Source of the DNA: Metopolophium dirhodum
Lineage: Eukaryota; Arthropoda; Insecta; Hemiptera; Aphididae
Direction: 5' to 3'
NCBI RefSeq assembly: GCF_019925205.1
Contig: NC_083566.1
Span: forward strand, 11,470,001-11,534,000
Length of the DNA: 64,000 nucleotides
Part shown: one piece after another, positions 1-13,038 of the stretch
How positions within the stretch are numbered: the first letter of the stretch is position 1
Layout: the number at the start of each line of letters is the position of its first letter
Made by a program: the position numbers and the translations under genes
The notes under the pieces: model-generated
Seen by the model: only the letters and a program-made list of their open reading frames with translations
What the model was told of the DNA's origin: nothing
Databases searched by the model: none

Positions 1-904
1 TAAAATATCATTACATACTAAAATGTCAGTTTAACATCACAGACAAAAAAAAAACCGGGTTATGATGATACACGCATGAAGCTATAGTTGCAGTGAATAA
101 CTTTTGATGCTTAGCTTAGGTTTCAATGCTTTTATTAGTTATTAGTTATTAACCTGATTATTATGTCCCATGATAAATATCGAATAAGTAAAGTGCAACG
201 CGTCTACAACGCATAAAATCCAAAAAAAGGCTACTTCGGACAGTGTTAACATTTGTATACCATTATTTATTATTATTATCTATATGGACCATAATATTAT
301 AGGCAAGTACTAAGTACCTAGTCAGTACATAGTAGTCATAATGTACTTTCTGATGTATGCGTTTGAAAAAGTTAGAAAATATACATATCCACCTATCATC
401 ATTACAGTAAAGTGGCCCTGCATATAATTATTATTTTAACGCATAATACATACATAAATTATTTTATATGAAGGTTTTTGAGATTTTGAATAGGCACCTA
501 ATATCTATACAAGTATTTAAACAAAAAAAAAACCTATCGTAGTGTACGTGATTTTCGCGTGATGGTCGTTTCTTAGATATATTTTTAACCAATAACAGGG
601 TAAGCACTTTTGATAACCAATAATATTATTAATATTACTTGGATTTAAGTGAAGTACCTACTATAGTACATATACTTTATTATTATCAATTATATTTCAC
701 CATGGGTTCAATGACCGTAATATGAGCTTAAAAATGATAAAGCTATAGTACCTATAATACAGTATACACTACAGCACTACATGCGATATGATAGAGACAT
801 ACGGTACTAATTATAGAATTAAGTTCTGATGATGATATCATTTAGTATAATATCTGATATATCTATAGTAGATTATAGTCTGTAATTATGATTTTAAAAT
901 TTAA

Positions 905-1966
905 ACATTTTTCAACGGTAAAATCAGCGAAATTTATAGAAATTGTATTGTTATTTATAGAAAAAAAAACTAAAAAAATTGAGAACTGACAATGTCCGTA
1001 AACAGCTCAAAAAGAGTCAAATTATTTTCAAAATTTTATCGTGTATAAAAAATGATAATACAAACATTCAGTGAAATTTTCAAGTATCTACAGTCATACG
1101 TTTTTTAATTACAACTAAAATAAGAAAATCGTTTCATGAGATATCAAATTATTTTGAGTTAGAAATTCATAAAGAATTTTTTTTTTTAAATCTAAGATTT
1201 GAAAATGTAATACAAGATTCCTCATAAGTTTGTCTACCTTTATCAAAAAAAAAAATGTCTACAAGAAAGTCAAATCAAATGTTTATGAGCGTTTGAAATT
1301 CATATTTTTACAACATTTGATATACACTTTTGATTTTCTTATTTTGTTGTAATTAAAAAACAAATGACTGTAGATACTTGAAAATTTCACTGAATATTTA
1401 TATTAGCATTTTCTATACACGATAAAATTTTGAAAATAATTTGACTCTTTTTGAGCTGTTTACAGACATTGTCAGTTTTCAATTTTTTTTAGTTTTTTTT
1501 TCTATAAATATCAATAATATGGTTTTTGTTGGGTAAAAAAACGTGAAAATTTAATGCAAGGCTCCTGATATAATGTTACAAGAGCAGTTAAAAAATATTA
1601 AAAATACATACCTATGTACAATTTTATTTTTAAAGCATTTAAAGTTCAAATTTTGACAAAATTTATCAAATTTAAAATATAATAATTATTTTGTTGTTAA
1701 AAATTTATAAAATGTTCAACTTTTATAGCTAAGGATTGAAAATTGAAAACAAGGCTCCACGTAAATAGGTTATTTATAAATTACTTTATTCACAATAATA
1801 TCATCAAATATACTTGGTAATATCATAGGATGACTGACCGTTTTCGCTCAGAATCGTTTTTTTTTAAATGATATTATAATTGAATTCAAATTTAATACCA
1901 TCCATTACAGTAACCCACTTGTAACCTACTGTACAGTAGAGCAACATCCACTTTCCCACCTTTTTT
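905..1966 (-). repeat. Rearranged copy of the dispersed aphid repeat, with foldback
   Basis: Reading the minus strand from 1966 downward gives the head of the family seen intact at 51697-53140: the tract around GTACAGTAGGTTAC, the GATTCTGAGCG word and then the AT-rich body. The copy is not simply linear. The segment at about 950-1130 is the reverse complement of 1332-1512, so the two form a hairpin with arms of about 180 nt and a loop of about 200 nt. No open reading frame of note. Unclassified non-coding mobile element. Confidence 0.75.
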
Positions 1967-2174
1967 TTTACATTAATATTTTATAAAATTATAAAGAGCT
2001 AATCCCAGAGTAATATTATATTCTCAGGAAAGTTAAATTGATTTGATGTGCCTGTATAGTTATAGTCAGACAGTATAAAAATTAAGATGTCTCAAAACTA
2101 ATGCATAATGTATAATGTATAATGTATATATTTTATAATTCATGAATTTTTAAAAATTGTAAATATTTCAAATC

Positions 2175-3000
2175 TACGGTTATTCGTTTTTGAGTAACTA
2201 CAAAACAACAAAATGTCAAAAACTTGATTTTCGAAAAAATTCCCGTTTATTCTTAATTAATTAATTTTAGATTCTGAGCGGAGCGAGGAAGCTAGACAGT
2301 GGTGTTAATATATATTATTTTTATATCGTGTATACAAAATGTCTACCAGAAGGAGTGCTTCGATTTCATCAAATAGTACATTATCTTGGAGAAAATTGAA
2401 TCAAAATGGTACTTTAGAGAAGTAATTTTCGATTTTCTCAATATTTGTTTAATGCTACGGGAAAAACTACTGACAAATTATGAAAAACTATTATTATTAT
2501 AATTTCTAACGCTTTGTTTATCATTGTAGCAACGAATAAAAAATTATAACATTATAATATTAATTAAACTTAAAGGCTATATAATAAATAACACAAATTT
2601 AAAAAATCCAGACTGATAAACCGTCTCCGCTCAGAATCGTTTTTCTTATACAATGATATTATATCATTGAATTCAAGTTTAATACAATCTATTAAACATT
2701 GACTCACTTGTAAACTACTGTACAACAGAGCGACATCCACTTACCCGATATTTTTGTTTTTCCTTTCGCTTTTGAAAACTACTGAACATTTTTTACTTTT
2801 GATCCATCCCCTCCAAATATGTACCAACTAGATACATTTTCCTACTATGAAAGATGCTGACAATAATCTCAAAGCATTTTATAAGCTTTTTAAACTTTAT
2901 AAAATTGTATTAACTGTATAACTCAAAGCATTTTTGCTACCCCAAAAGGTGATGCAGACAGAAAAAAAACACATCATTGTAAAATCAATACATTCATCGG
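2175..3000. repeat. Composite block of the same repeat family
   Basis: The block joins pieces of the family in opposite orientations. At 2175-2270 there is plus-strand body sequence. At 2270-2638 a segment is bounded by GATTCTGAGCGGAG and CTCCGCTCAGAATC, which are inverted copies. At 2638-2755 lies the minus-strand head. At about 2760-2990 the plus-strand tail follows, ending near the words ATCATTGTAAAATCAATACA. This looks like nested insertion or foldback rearrangement, not a single simple insertion. Confidence 0.65.
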
Positions 3001-4538
3001 AACTTAAGAATAAGCTCATTATTATAAGCTTTTAATTTTTTATTCGTATTGTTTTTCAACTATTTTCTAACTCGATTACAATAAATCTAATATCCTACAA
3101 AAAATATGCAAAATATGCCACAACTTCCGAGCCCAATTCACAAGATTATAATTCTATAATATGGTATATGTATTATTGTCTATTACGATTTAAAATTTAA
3201 ACGGAGTAGTTCGAAACTATACTAAAGATAAAAAATGTATTATTTTTACTGTACCTAGTTATAATATATCTTTAGGCCCTGTTAATATTATATAACAATA
3301 AAGCATACCAATATAGTACACTGTAAATTATAATATTTACGTAAAGTACTGACTTATATATAACACTCATAATATAAGTAGGTATATAATTAATGTGGCT
3401 GACTGAATTTTACTTTTTATTATTGTATTAAAGATTGGTATTTTTAACTTCTATTCAATTTATAAAAATAAATTTCAAATTATTAATATGAAGATATTTG
3501 TTTTTGTTAGACAGTTGTCTATTCATTAATATTTTTGAAAATTAAAAATTAAAAAAATTTCTTAAACCAAAAATAATTTTGTAAGTAGAAGGATTTATTA
3601 TTTTTTTTTAAATTCGAAAGATTGTAATATAATATTATGTCATAACGAAGTGGCCTATAACATATGTATGTGATTGATTAGTGTGTCTATCAGCATGCAA
3701 TCTCTACAGACAACTCATACCAAAATAGTCATTTAACAAAAACTGTATAAAAAAAATTGTGTTTTTTAAAATAAAACTTCAAATTTGAATACCTACACTA
3801 TGAATGTACTATGTATTATTATTATTTAACTGTGTTAGAATGTAATCCAACGTTTTCAGCGATTCAGCCTGTTCTAAATATATTTCAAACATTTCGAAAG
3901 ACGAAAATCATTAGTTTCCGTTCCTTTTGATAACCACTCTAACTATCTATAAAGACAACAACAAGTATCACTCTTTATCACTTAAAATATTTGAATTGAA
4001 TGCAGTCTGAGACGCACGAAAAACAAAACGAACACTATATCAAAACACTTATATCTACCGCGTTATTTTCTACGATCTGTTATCCATGTTAAAGAGTTCA
4101 ATGACCGCAATTTTAGCATAAAAAGATAAGCCTATATTATAATACCAGCAATTCATAAATTCGTAATATATAAGTGTAAGAAAAACTCAAACTTTGAGTG
4201 TTCGAAAATTGCAACAATATTTCATGCTCTTATCTCCGCCTAAAGTGTTATAAAAGTGCGTATACACTATACATATTTCAGCTACAACATATGATTCATA
4301 TAGATTAACAGCGCCACGCCGATGATGGCAATTTATAATATTAAATAAACGTTCGACCGGTTTAAAAACGGCGCCCTCGTACGATTCGCACACCACAAAA
4401 CCGATCGCACTGTGCCGCTAACCATATACGCATTATCGATCGCAACAGGAAAATACAATTGTGCTTACCTCGCCGACTATTGTGATTTTCTTTTTAATTT
4501 CTCGCCGGAAATCGCCATCGTGAGCCCACGTAATATAT

Positions 4539-5411
4539 ATGGGACGTACTACTGCAGCTATGATGCGCACCGGAATGCCTTTGGTATCGAGCGCTGCTGC
4601 GGTGATGATGTTAGCGTTTGCCGTGTGGCCGGGGCCCGTCCCCGCGGGATGCGCGAGGATATTGGCCGTGGAGACGGTGGGCGGCAGGAGCCACTGGAAC
4701 TTCATGAGTGGCATTATCAGGGCACTGGTGGACAACGGGCACACGGTCACCGCGTTCACGCCGTTCTTGGACGGTGACCGGGACAATTACACGGAGGTGG
4801 ACATATCCAGAGGGTTTCCGGTGGGCCTGAACCTGGACCTGGTTGGCCTCTTGAACTACTACCGCAACCCTTTCTGGACGTATGGCGCTTTCGTGGAAAT
4901 GGGCCGGTCGCAGTGCGACGTGATATACGGCAGCGACGAGATGAGAAAACTGCTGCAGGACCGACAACAGTCGTCGGCCGCGGGCTTCGACGCCGTGCTC
5001 ATCGAATCGTTTTGGTCCGAGTGCATGTCGTACGCGGCCGCTCGGCTCGGTTTGCCGCTCATCTACGTCACGCCGCTGCCGCTGATCGCGTTCATGGAGC
5101 ACGCCATCACCGGTCACGTGTCCAACCCCGCCGCCGTATCCAACCTGATGACCGTTCACGCCGTCCCCGAGACGTTCATGGAAAGGCTGAGCAACGTAGC
5201 GTTACTCGTCTGCGGTTCGGCCTTGCAACGGTACAAGGAGCTCGTGCTCAAGTACACCGAACCGCCCAAGGAGTACGATCTACTCGATCCAGTGCCACCG
5301 TCTTTGGTGTTCGTCAACAGGCATTTCATAAGCGACGCCCCGAGTCCGGTGCCCAGGAACGTAGTTGACGTGGGCGGTATACATCTGAAAGAGGCCAAGA
5401 GTTTGCAAAAA
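4539..5411 (+). CDS. UGT: UGT exon 1: signal peptide and acceptor-binding domain
   Basis: Encodes residues 1-291 in phase 0 and ends at a GTGAGT donor at 5412. It holds the signal peptide, the putative catalytic His52 and the variable N-terminal aglycone-binding half. Where vertebrate UGTs have the helper Asp, this protein has Glu (LIESF), which I believe is common in insect members. The exon is far more GC-rich than its surroundings, and this produces several spurious antisense and out-of-frame open frames. Confidence 0.95.
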
Positions 5412-8400
5412 GTGAGTAAAGACTTATTATAAAAATATGTGATCAATGATAATGTTATTATATTTATTATCAGTAGAGTACGTGACTTGTACATTAATAT
5501 GTTTTAAGAGCAATATATTTTTAACGATTTACTTAACCCCATATTTTAGCATACCTATTATAATATTATATCCTGATCAATAATATTAAAATAACTTTCA
5601 GATTCGTAAGTATTTTTTTTTTAACTTTTGGATCCACTAAACTGCGTTTCTGCAACTTAATAAATAAAATACGTCAACAACAATGTCGCTATGTCTTAAA
5701 GTGTGGTATTCTTATTTCTTTCGTCTAAAAATCGTTACATGTACCTAATTAAATACTACCATCAAATCCTGGTTGCATAATCGTTTACAGCATAAACAAA
5801 ATATACAAAGTAAAAAATAGTGTTTTGTGATTACAATCCGGTATAGATACTACATTATTATATCATAATCATGATGTAGAGTTGATATAAATATTAAATA
5901 TAATTTGTTTATTTATTTTATTCTGAAGATTATTTTTTCTATAAAATATAAACACTACACTATTATAACGTCTATACTGACTATAATATAAAGTTTTTTA
6001 AATTATCTATATAAAATTTAACCAATTTATATTGTAACCTCAAATTTTTAATATCCAACTTTATTTACAATGTGTATATAGTAAGATTAAAAATTAAAAT
6101 AATTTGGAGAACATAGAGAGGAACTCCAGTTTTCAAATATCTGTGTTATTTATACGTACTTTTACCATAGAATATAATAATTGCTTCTACATATATACAA
6201 ACATAGGTACAATAGTTTAATATTACATTTTTATAGATTGAAATAACTAAACGAATTGTTATAGCTATTAGTTATATGCACGTTATAGCTATAGTTGTTA
6301 ATTGTATAATAATGTAAGTACATTTTATTTAAAATATTATTTAAACAAGATATTAACAGAGGGGTAACATCGTCTTCACGTCACCCCACGCCTCCTACAA
6401 TTATGTGATATCATCATAATTCATAATTATCCTAGACAGCAATATGTTGATTGACAGTTTGTTTTATTTTACATTTTTAATAAACAAATATAATTTTTTG
6501 ATTTCAGGATGTATTAGAATTCATCGAACAATCGCCTCATGGAGTAATTTATTTCAGTTTTGGTTCAACAGTAAAAATGTCTACAATACCGGAAAGCGTA
6601 AAAAAAGCGTTGACAAAGGCGCTCGCACGCGTCCCACAAAGAGTGTTGCTAAAATACGAAGATAAAATGGAAGACAAACCAAAAAATATGATGACGAAAC
6701 AATGGCTTCCCCAACGCGATATACTTTGTAAATATTAAAATATATAATATAATTTTCATAATATCATTATCACATAAACTCAAATAACCAAGATCACAAA
6801 TAATAAAACCTTTTACACTTTAAACACTATTTTCATAATCGCCGTTGCAGTGCACCCCAATGTGAAACTGTTCATCAGTCACGGAGGTATTTCTGGGCTA
6901 TACGAAGCCGTGGACGCCGGTGTCCCAGTCCTAGGATTTCCTTTGGTCGGCGACCAACCGAGAAATATTGACAACCTGGTGAACGCCGGCATGGCTATTT
7001 CAATGGACCTACTGTCCGTCACCGAAGACTCGTTCTTAAACAACGTAATAGAACTCCTCAACAACAAAAAGTAATTATAGAAATGTACCAGGTAGTGGAA
7101 AAAATATTGAAAAAACGTCCACGATAAATTAAACTTATGAACCACTGCATGTTTCTGTAATAAAAATAAGGTATGAATTTAAAAGCTAAAAAGGCGATAA
7201 GTAGCCTCGGCACTGCTTTGCTGAGTAAGTCCTATGATAGGATTTAATTGTTGTTCGTAGAAACTTGATATAAACACAGGGGAGGCGGAGATTTATTTGG
7301 AAAAACCTTGCTTTTTTCAAAGTAAATTATGTTGCCTATTCTATGATAGGCTCACCTAAAAATGTGTACGTACATTTAGTAAAATGTTAGTAAACAACAT
7401 GACAAAAATATCGTTTACCTGTCGCCAAAGCGTAAAAAAATTTCTACCGGAAATCCAAAATAAATTTTTATGAACGTTTTAAGTTTGAATTTTTACAACA
7501 TTGGACAATGCACACTATATGTCTACTTTATCATTTACTATACTTGATAAAATTACCTAAATATTTTGTTTGAACATTTAATACAAGGCTTTTCACACAT
7601 TTTTACAATATCAGTTAATAAATATTTTTAAAAAATAGGCAATTTTTTTTTATAAGCATTTCAAGTTAAAAATTTGACAACATTTATTAAATTGAATATT
7701 AACAAATTATTTTGCAGTTAAAATTTTATAAAATGTTTGATTTTTAAATTTTAAGTATAGCTAAGGTTTAAAAATTTGAAACAAGTTTTAATTAGTTCAA
7801 ACTGTAACTAAAAAATCTAAAAAATATATATAAACACAGTTCTTTAATAGTTTTTTGAAGTTCAAGCTTAGATGAAATCAGATATTTAAACTAAGATGAT
7901 CGATTTTCTGTCGAAATTTCAATATATTATTCGTAGGTGCTTGAAACTTCGGAAGTATATGATAATATACAAATAATATTAATTCAACTAACTAGCTACC
8001 AATAGTAATAATACTTAATTTAAAAAATATATAAAATATCCTAGGCTTAATATTAATTCAACTTTCCGGCTACCGTACTAATAATAAGTAATAACAATAT
8101 AAATATAATTCAAAATATCCAAACTGACAAACCGTCTTCGCTCAGATTCATTTTTCGTATACAACGATATTATATCATTGAATTCAAATTTAACACCATG
8201 CATTACAGTGACCCATCTTTAATCAGACACTTTATACACAATATTAATAAAATGTTGGTTTATTTATTTAAAGTTTTAAAACATCATTGGCTTTTAGGAA
8301 TCTAATGGTGTGCTTGTGATGTGTTATTTGTATTTTTAAAAACTATTTACCAAACCGTTTTCTCAAATGATAATGATTATAGTACATGCGACTTTCCATG

Positions 8401-8905
8401 TTATTTGCAAAAATATGCAATTAATGTTCTTCCCAGTCAGATAAATTCAAAATTATTGTATGAGTAATTTTAGCATTTTTGAATATTTTACAAATTATCA
8501 AACGTATTAATTCTTATTCAGAATCGGTAGAAGTCAAATATAATATAATAATAAGCAGTTGCATGAATCCTAATTATTGTAATTTGTATAATTATAATAT
8601 TATGTACCTGTAGATACTCGGAGAGCGCTAAAAACGCTATGAAAATATTCAAAGATCGACCCATGTCGCCGGAATCGTTGGTTGTTTACTGGACAGAGTA
8701 CGTCCTACGCCACCGTGGAGCTCCGCACTTGCAGTCTCGCGCCTTAAATCTGCCGTGGTATCAATATTACCTGTTGGACGTGATAGGTTTCGCGATTGCT
8801 TTCATATCTCTCATCGTTTTCGTAATCTACAATATTTTTAAATATTATGCTGTATATACAAAACTTTTAGATCGCTCGCGAAACGTCAAAGCCCATAGTG
8901 AATAA
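4539..8905 (+). CDS. UGT: UDP-glycosyltransferase (UGT), four exons, complete
   Basis: Transfers a sugar from a UDP-sugar (glucose is usual in insects) to small lipophilic acceptors such as plant toxins, insecticides, pigments or hormones, in the ER lumen. Joining 4539-5411, 6508-6727, 6851-7070 and 8614-8905 gives 534 codons plus stop, the normal UGT length; all introns are GT-AG with matching phases. A hydrophobic signal peptide covers about residues 14-38. The likely catalytic His is residue 52 (SHWNF). The UGT signature begins at FISHGG (about 371) and continues to GFPLVGDQ, the sugar-nucleotide site. The C-terminus has one membrane segment (about 491-513) and a basic cytosolic tail. The 4539 ATG is the first in frame and precedes the signal peptide. 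It stands alone here, although aphid UGTs often occur in clusters. Acceptor specificity cannot be read from sequence. Confidence 0.95.
6508..6727 (+). CDS. UGT: UGT exon 2: start of the UDP-sugar-binding domain
   Basis: 220 nt, entering in phase 0 after the acceptor AG at 6506-6507 and leaving in phase 1 at the donor GT at 6728. It encodes GVIYFSFGSTV, the opening strand of the C-terminal Rossmann domain, and the WLPQRDIL motif that contacts the nucleotide. The longest open frame through this exon is in another reading frame, so a simple ORF list misses it. Confidence 0.93.
6851..7070 (+). CDS. UGT: UGT exon 3: UGT signature motif
   Basis: 220 nt after the acceptor AG at 6849-6850. The split Leu codon joins to exon 2 to give DILLHPNVKLF. 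It contains the family signature FISHGG...GVPVLGFPLVGDQ, whose final Asp-Gln pair binds the sugar. It ends at a GTAATT donor at 7071 in phase 2. Confidence 0.95.
7425..8222 (-). repeat. Degraded repeat-family copy in UGT intron 3
   Basis: Minus-strand relative of the repeat at 51697-53140. The head lies at about 8130-8222, with the GAATTCAAATTTAA stretch and a mutated CGCTCAGATTC; the diverged body runs back to about 7425. It shares with 25798-26022 a subfamily sequence just inside the head (CCGGCTACCG...AATAATAAGTAATAACA). It is an intronic insertion and does not touch the splice sites. Confidence 0.65.
8614..8905 (+). CDS. UGT: UGT exon 4: C-terminal membrane anchor
   Basis: Starts after the acceptor AG at 8612-8613 and completes a Lys codon, giving the usual YSESAKNAMKIFKDRPMSP stretch and the VYWTEYVLRH motif. 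It then encodes one transmembrane segment (LLDVIGFAIAF onward) and a short basic tail ending NVKAHSE. I see no KKxx retention signal. Confidence 0.94.
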
Positions 8906-9350
8906 TTTTAATAATTTTAATCCATATAATATTGTTATCATTGTTTCAATTACCCCGATCTCTCTTAGGTATTGTAGTTCCCTTATTCTTACAATGTATA
9001 TATTTAATTAATAATTATTATTGATTCCAAGTAACATTATTCTTCGAAGTTCAGACTACGCGGTGTACTCCTGCAAGCTTTCGAACGTTATTATGTAGGT
9101 TAGCGTATTGACTTATTTTTTAAAAAACACTTTCTAGCCCGGTGCAAAGCTAGGGATTTTACAATTTATATTGTATTGCATTTTTTCTATTGCATTATTA
9201 ATCCTAAGTAATGATATGTTTAACTTGAACTCTGTATATCGGTTAGTTTATTGTGTAGTGTAAGTACTAAGTCGACATTGAATTAAACACATTTTAATTA
9301 TTATATTATGTATAAAGATTAATCAAATATTTTGTTTATACATTTCTAAA

Positions 9351-9356
9351 AATAAA
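9351..9356 (+). terminator. Candidate UGT polyadenylation signal
   Basis: AATAAA about 445 nt after the UGT stop codon, the first canonical hexamer I found downstream. A variant ATTAAA lies at 9282-9287 and could be used instead. Confidence 0.35.
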
Positions 9357-10202
9357 TTAAATATTATATTTATAGCTATAAATCACGCATATAATATATA
9401 TTTATTGTGTACAATATTTATGTATAAGTGTTTCCTAAGTATTTTAACATGTCACTAATATAGTATTCACTTTGAACCTTACATTAAAGTTATTATAATA
9501 TTGTATGTACCTATTGAAATATATTTTAACTTATTAAATTAATCATATTATTTGGTTCACTAATCTTATCACCATATAATATTTCAATTTAAAACCTATT
9601 ATATAATAAAATAAAATTGATACTTACTTAATTGTTTTTCAACTTATGCACCTTTTTGTTTTTAAAAATATTACTATTGCAGGAATTAAAAGTTTGAGAT
9701 AAATTATATTAATATATATTTTTTTGACGGTTGCAGGAAAATAAAAATGACAAGTAAATCAAAATGCAATTAATTATTATCTGATTATCCCAAAAAATGA
9801 CATAGCATTTACATGTGGTAATTTACAACGTAAAAAGAGAGGGGGTTAGATACTTGATCAAGTGTCCACGGTCGTTTGATATTCTACAGGGGAGTTACTT
9901 AATTCTAGATATAGCTATACTTATGTATATAAATTAATGTATGTTTGTATGAGGCGTATGGACTTGGAAACTTCTGAACCAATTAGCACTAAATGTTTGT
10001 TTCGTTTTCAACCCCTATAGGTTGCTATAGGGTGGCTAAAACATGAATTTCGTTTTAGCTCACAAAAATTAAATATATTTTCGTTTATATTATAATTATA
10101 TATAGTGATGCCAGGTATAAAATTATAAAACAAAAATCGATACAGACTAGCAATCATCCATGCGTTTATATGGGTTATTTTTAAATAATAATATTTAAAT
10201 GT

Positions 10203-10420
10203 ATTATTATTTATTTGTTATTGAAATTTACAACAAAAGGCCATGTCTATACGTTTTAAGATTATGGACTCAAAAACTACTTGACCATTTTTGATGAATG
10301 TTTCAGAAATTGTTTTTCGAAATATCAGAAAAGTTATCATAAAATTAAGTTTTGAGAATAGTTTTGACCACGCTAAAGAATATACCAAGTGGTATATCCA
10401 AACCACCCCAGGAGGATCAC
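10203..10420 (+). mobile_element. Eroded Helitron-like remnant (plus copy)
   Basis: Carries the phrase ACTCAAAAACTACTTGACC within an otherwise unremarkable AT-rich stretch. I know similar wording from non-coding Helitron-type and related insect elements. A related sequence lies in the opposite orientation at about 14790-15086. The class assignment is an inference from wording only. Confidence 0.4.
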
Positions 10421-10599
10421 CCAATGCTCATTCACATAGAATTAGTTCACAAAGCGAAATACCTACACCGCGGATACCGATTTACCTTCGAACTGATGTA
10501 AATACACAAAAACTTAGGTGTATCTCGGTAAAGTGCAAAAAAAATAAAAAAAATATACAATGTGCAAGAGTAGGACGTTATTCAAATGAAATTTTATTT

Positions 10600-11330
10600 A
10601 GATGATTACTATTTATATAACATCTTATTCGAAATAATTATTATTCAGATGATTTTTTCACAATTATTCGAATAAGAATATATTATTCAAATAGTTTTCA
10701 AACATTTTGATTTGAGTAAAAAATTATTCGAATAATTTTCAACTATGATTATTTGAATAAAAAATTATTTGACTAAATTTCAAACATAGTTATTCAAATA
10801 ATTTTCGTTTATTTTATTTGGGTCAATATTTGGTTGGGAATTTATAACAGGCACATATTATAAACAATAGTTGGCATTGTATTTTAAGTTACATGATTGT
10901 AAATTTTATTTTATTCGAAAAAATGCAAAAATATTATAAATAAAACAAATATAGATCTATAGAAGAAAGTAAAGAATTATAAATAATATATATAATTTTT
11001 TTTAATCATATTTTAATAATAATTGTATAATATTATAATATGAATAATATTTAATGCTAATGTTTCGTAATAATTACAATAATCATAAAAAGTAGTAAAT
11101 AAAACTGAAACTGGACTATTTAATAGGTACGTCTTCAATATTGAAAAATAGTTATTACTGAGGTACATACTATATGCATTATACATGTAGATTGTAAACG
11201 TACTAGAATCATTCTAGCTATAATACATATTTTGTACTAGTATATAATAATGTTGTGAAATCATTCAAATAATAATATTTTCAAACTATTTGAATACATA
11301 TTTATTCGAATAGTTATCTAGATAAAATTT
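10600..11330. repeat. Field of degenerate TTATTCGAATAA palindromes
   Basis: Variants of the palindrome ATTATTCGAATAAT recur, with good examples near 10664 and 10727 and decayed forms near 10780, 10790, 11265 and 11310. They are separated by similar spacer words such as TTTTCAAAC. It looks like an old tandem or self-complementary element. No coding content. Confidence 0.4.
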
Positions 11331-11714
11331 TTCCCAATTCTGCACTGTTCGGGTTCACCAACCTCTGGAATTTTTAAAATAGTTTTATGCTAAACTTGTA
11401 AATTGAAATAGATTAGGTATGTTTGTTCTCTAACGAACATACAAATTTCACGGAGCATACTAAAGTTGTCTCCGAAAATATACGAACTGCTTCCGTCCCT
11501 ATATAGTAGATGTATACACTAGTTTGCTACAGTGATCAGGTAGCTCATAATTATATATACGAACTGCCTTCCAAAAATGTCCACACTAATTGCTTCTAAT
11601 ATAGAATTAAGTAGTGACTCATAGACTTCACTAAAATATACGATATACCACAAAAATATATGAATAATTTATGTATACCAAAGTACATAATATATTGTGT
11701 TATAATAAAGTATA

Positions 11715-13038
11715 AAAATGTGGATAAGTGGATGTCACTCTGCTGTACAGTAGGTTACAAGTGAGTCGCTGTAATGAATGGTGTTGAATTTGAATTCAAT
11801 GATATAATAATATAATATCATTGTATAAGAAAAACGATTCTGAGCGAAAACGGTCAGTCAGCCTATGATATACTAAGTATATTTGATGATATTATTGTGA
11901 ATAAAGTAATTTATATATTTACTTATTTACGTGGAATCTTGTTTTAAATTGTCAATCCTTAGCTACAAAATTTGAACTTTTTATAAATTTGTAACTACAA
12001 AATAATTATTACATTTTAAATTTGATAAATTTTGTCAAAATTTGAACTTTAAATGCTTATAAAAAAAAAATGTGCCTATGTATTTTCAATATTTTTCAAC
12101 TGCTATTGTAACAATATATCAGGAGCCTTGCATAAAATTTTCACGCTTTTCTACCCAAAAAATAAAATTTTATTGATATTTATAGAAAAATAAACTAAAA
12201 AAATTGAAAATTGACCATGTCCGTAAACAGCTCAAAATAAGTCAAAATATTTGGAAAATGTTAGGGTGTATAGGAAATGCAATTATAAACATTCAGACAA
12301 AATTTCATGTATTTACAGTCATACGTTTTTTAATTACAACAAAATAAGAAAATCGTTACACAAGAAATCGAGTGAATATCAAATGTTGTATAAATATGAA
12401 TTTCAAACGTTAATAAAAATTTAATTTGACTTTCTTGTAGACATTTTATTTTTGATAAAGGTAGACAAACTTATGGATAATTTTGTATTACATTTTCAAA
12501 TATTAGATTTAAAAAGAAAAATTGTTATGAATTCTCAACTCAAAATAATTTGCTAATTCTCGTGATTTTTCCGTATTTTGTCAATATTTGAACTTTAAAT
12601 GCATATAAATTAAAATTGTGACTAAGGATTTTTAATTTTTTTATCTGCCTTTGAAACAATAACCTATGGTGTATATAAAATGCTAATATAAACATTCAGT
12701 CAAAATTTCATGTACCTACGGTCATTTGTTTTAGAGTTACACCAAAAACCAAAATCGATTTTTTCAAAAACAGATTTTGCGTGAAAATTCCCGTTTTTCC
12801 TTAATTTTTCTTTTGATTTTCACGTCGCGTTTGAAAATTACTGAGAAATGTTTACTTTTGACCCCCCAAAGTACCAACTAGATTCACTTCCCTATCAGAA
12901 AAGTTACTGTTGAAGAAAATCCAAGCACTTTTACTGTCCTAAAATGTGATGACAGACACAAAAAAAAAAAACAAAAAAAAAACACACACACATCATTGTA
13001 AAATCAATACATTCATCGGTTCGCTCAGAATCTAAAAT
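11715..13038 (+). repeat. 1.3-kb copy of the main dispersed repeat family
   Basis: Begins with the head (GGATGTCACTCTGCTGTACA, then GAATTCAATGATATA and GATTCTGAGCG) and ends with the tail word TCGCTCAGAATCTAAAAT. It lacks the second of the two internal duplicated units seen in the copies at 51697 and 53946, so it is a shorter, internally deleted member. No protein-coding capacity. Confidence 0.75.

Larger units (their letters stand above)
1..4538. other. Intergenic region upstream of the UGT gene
   Basis: AT-rich DNA with no convincing coding exon. It contains a rearranged minus-strand repeat copy (about 905-1966) and a composite repeat block (about 2175-3000), each entered separately. From about 4280 to 4538 the base composition becomes less AT-rich, as expected near the start of the UGT gene. 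I could not identify a TATA box or a start site there. Short open frames in this stretch are chance or antisense to the UGT exon. Confidence 0.6.

Noticed and set aside
4611..5159. Antisense 182-residue open frame over UGT exon 1
   Set aside because: Shadow of a GC-rich exon; the plus strand gives a complete conserved UGT.
6444..6665. 73-residue open frame at UGT exon 2
   Set aside because: Wrong frame. The spliced frame at 6508-6727 carries the UGT motifs.
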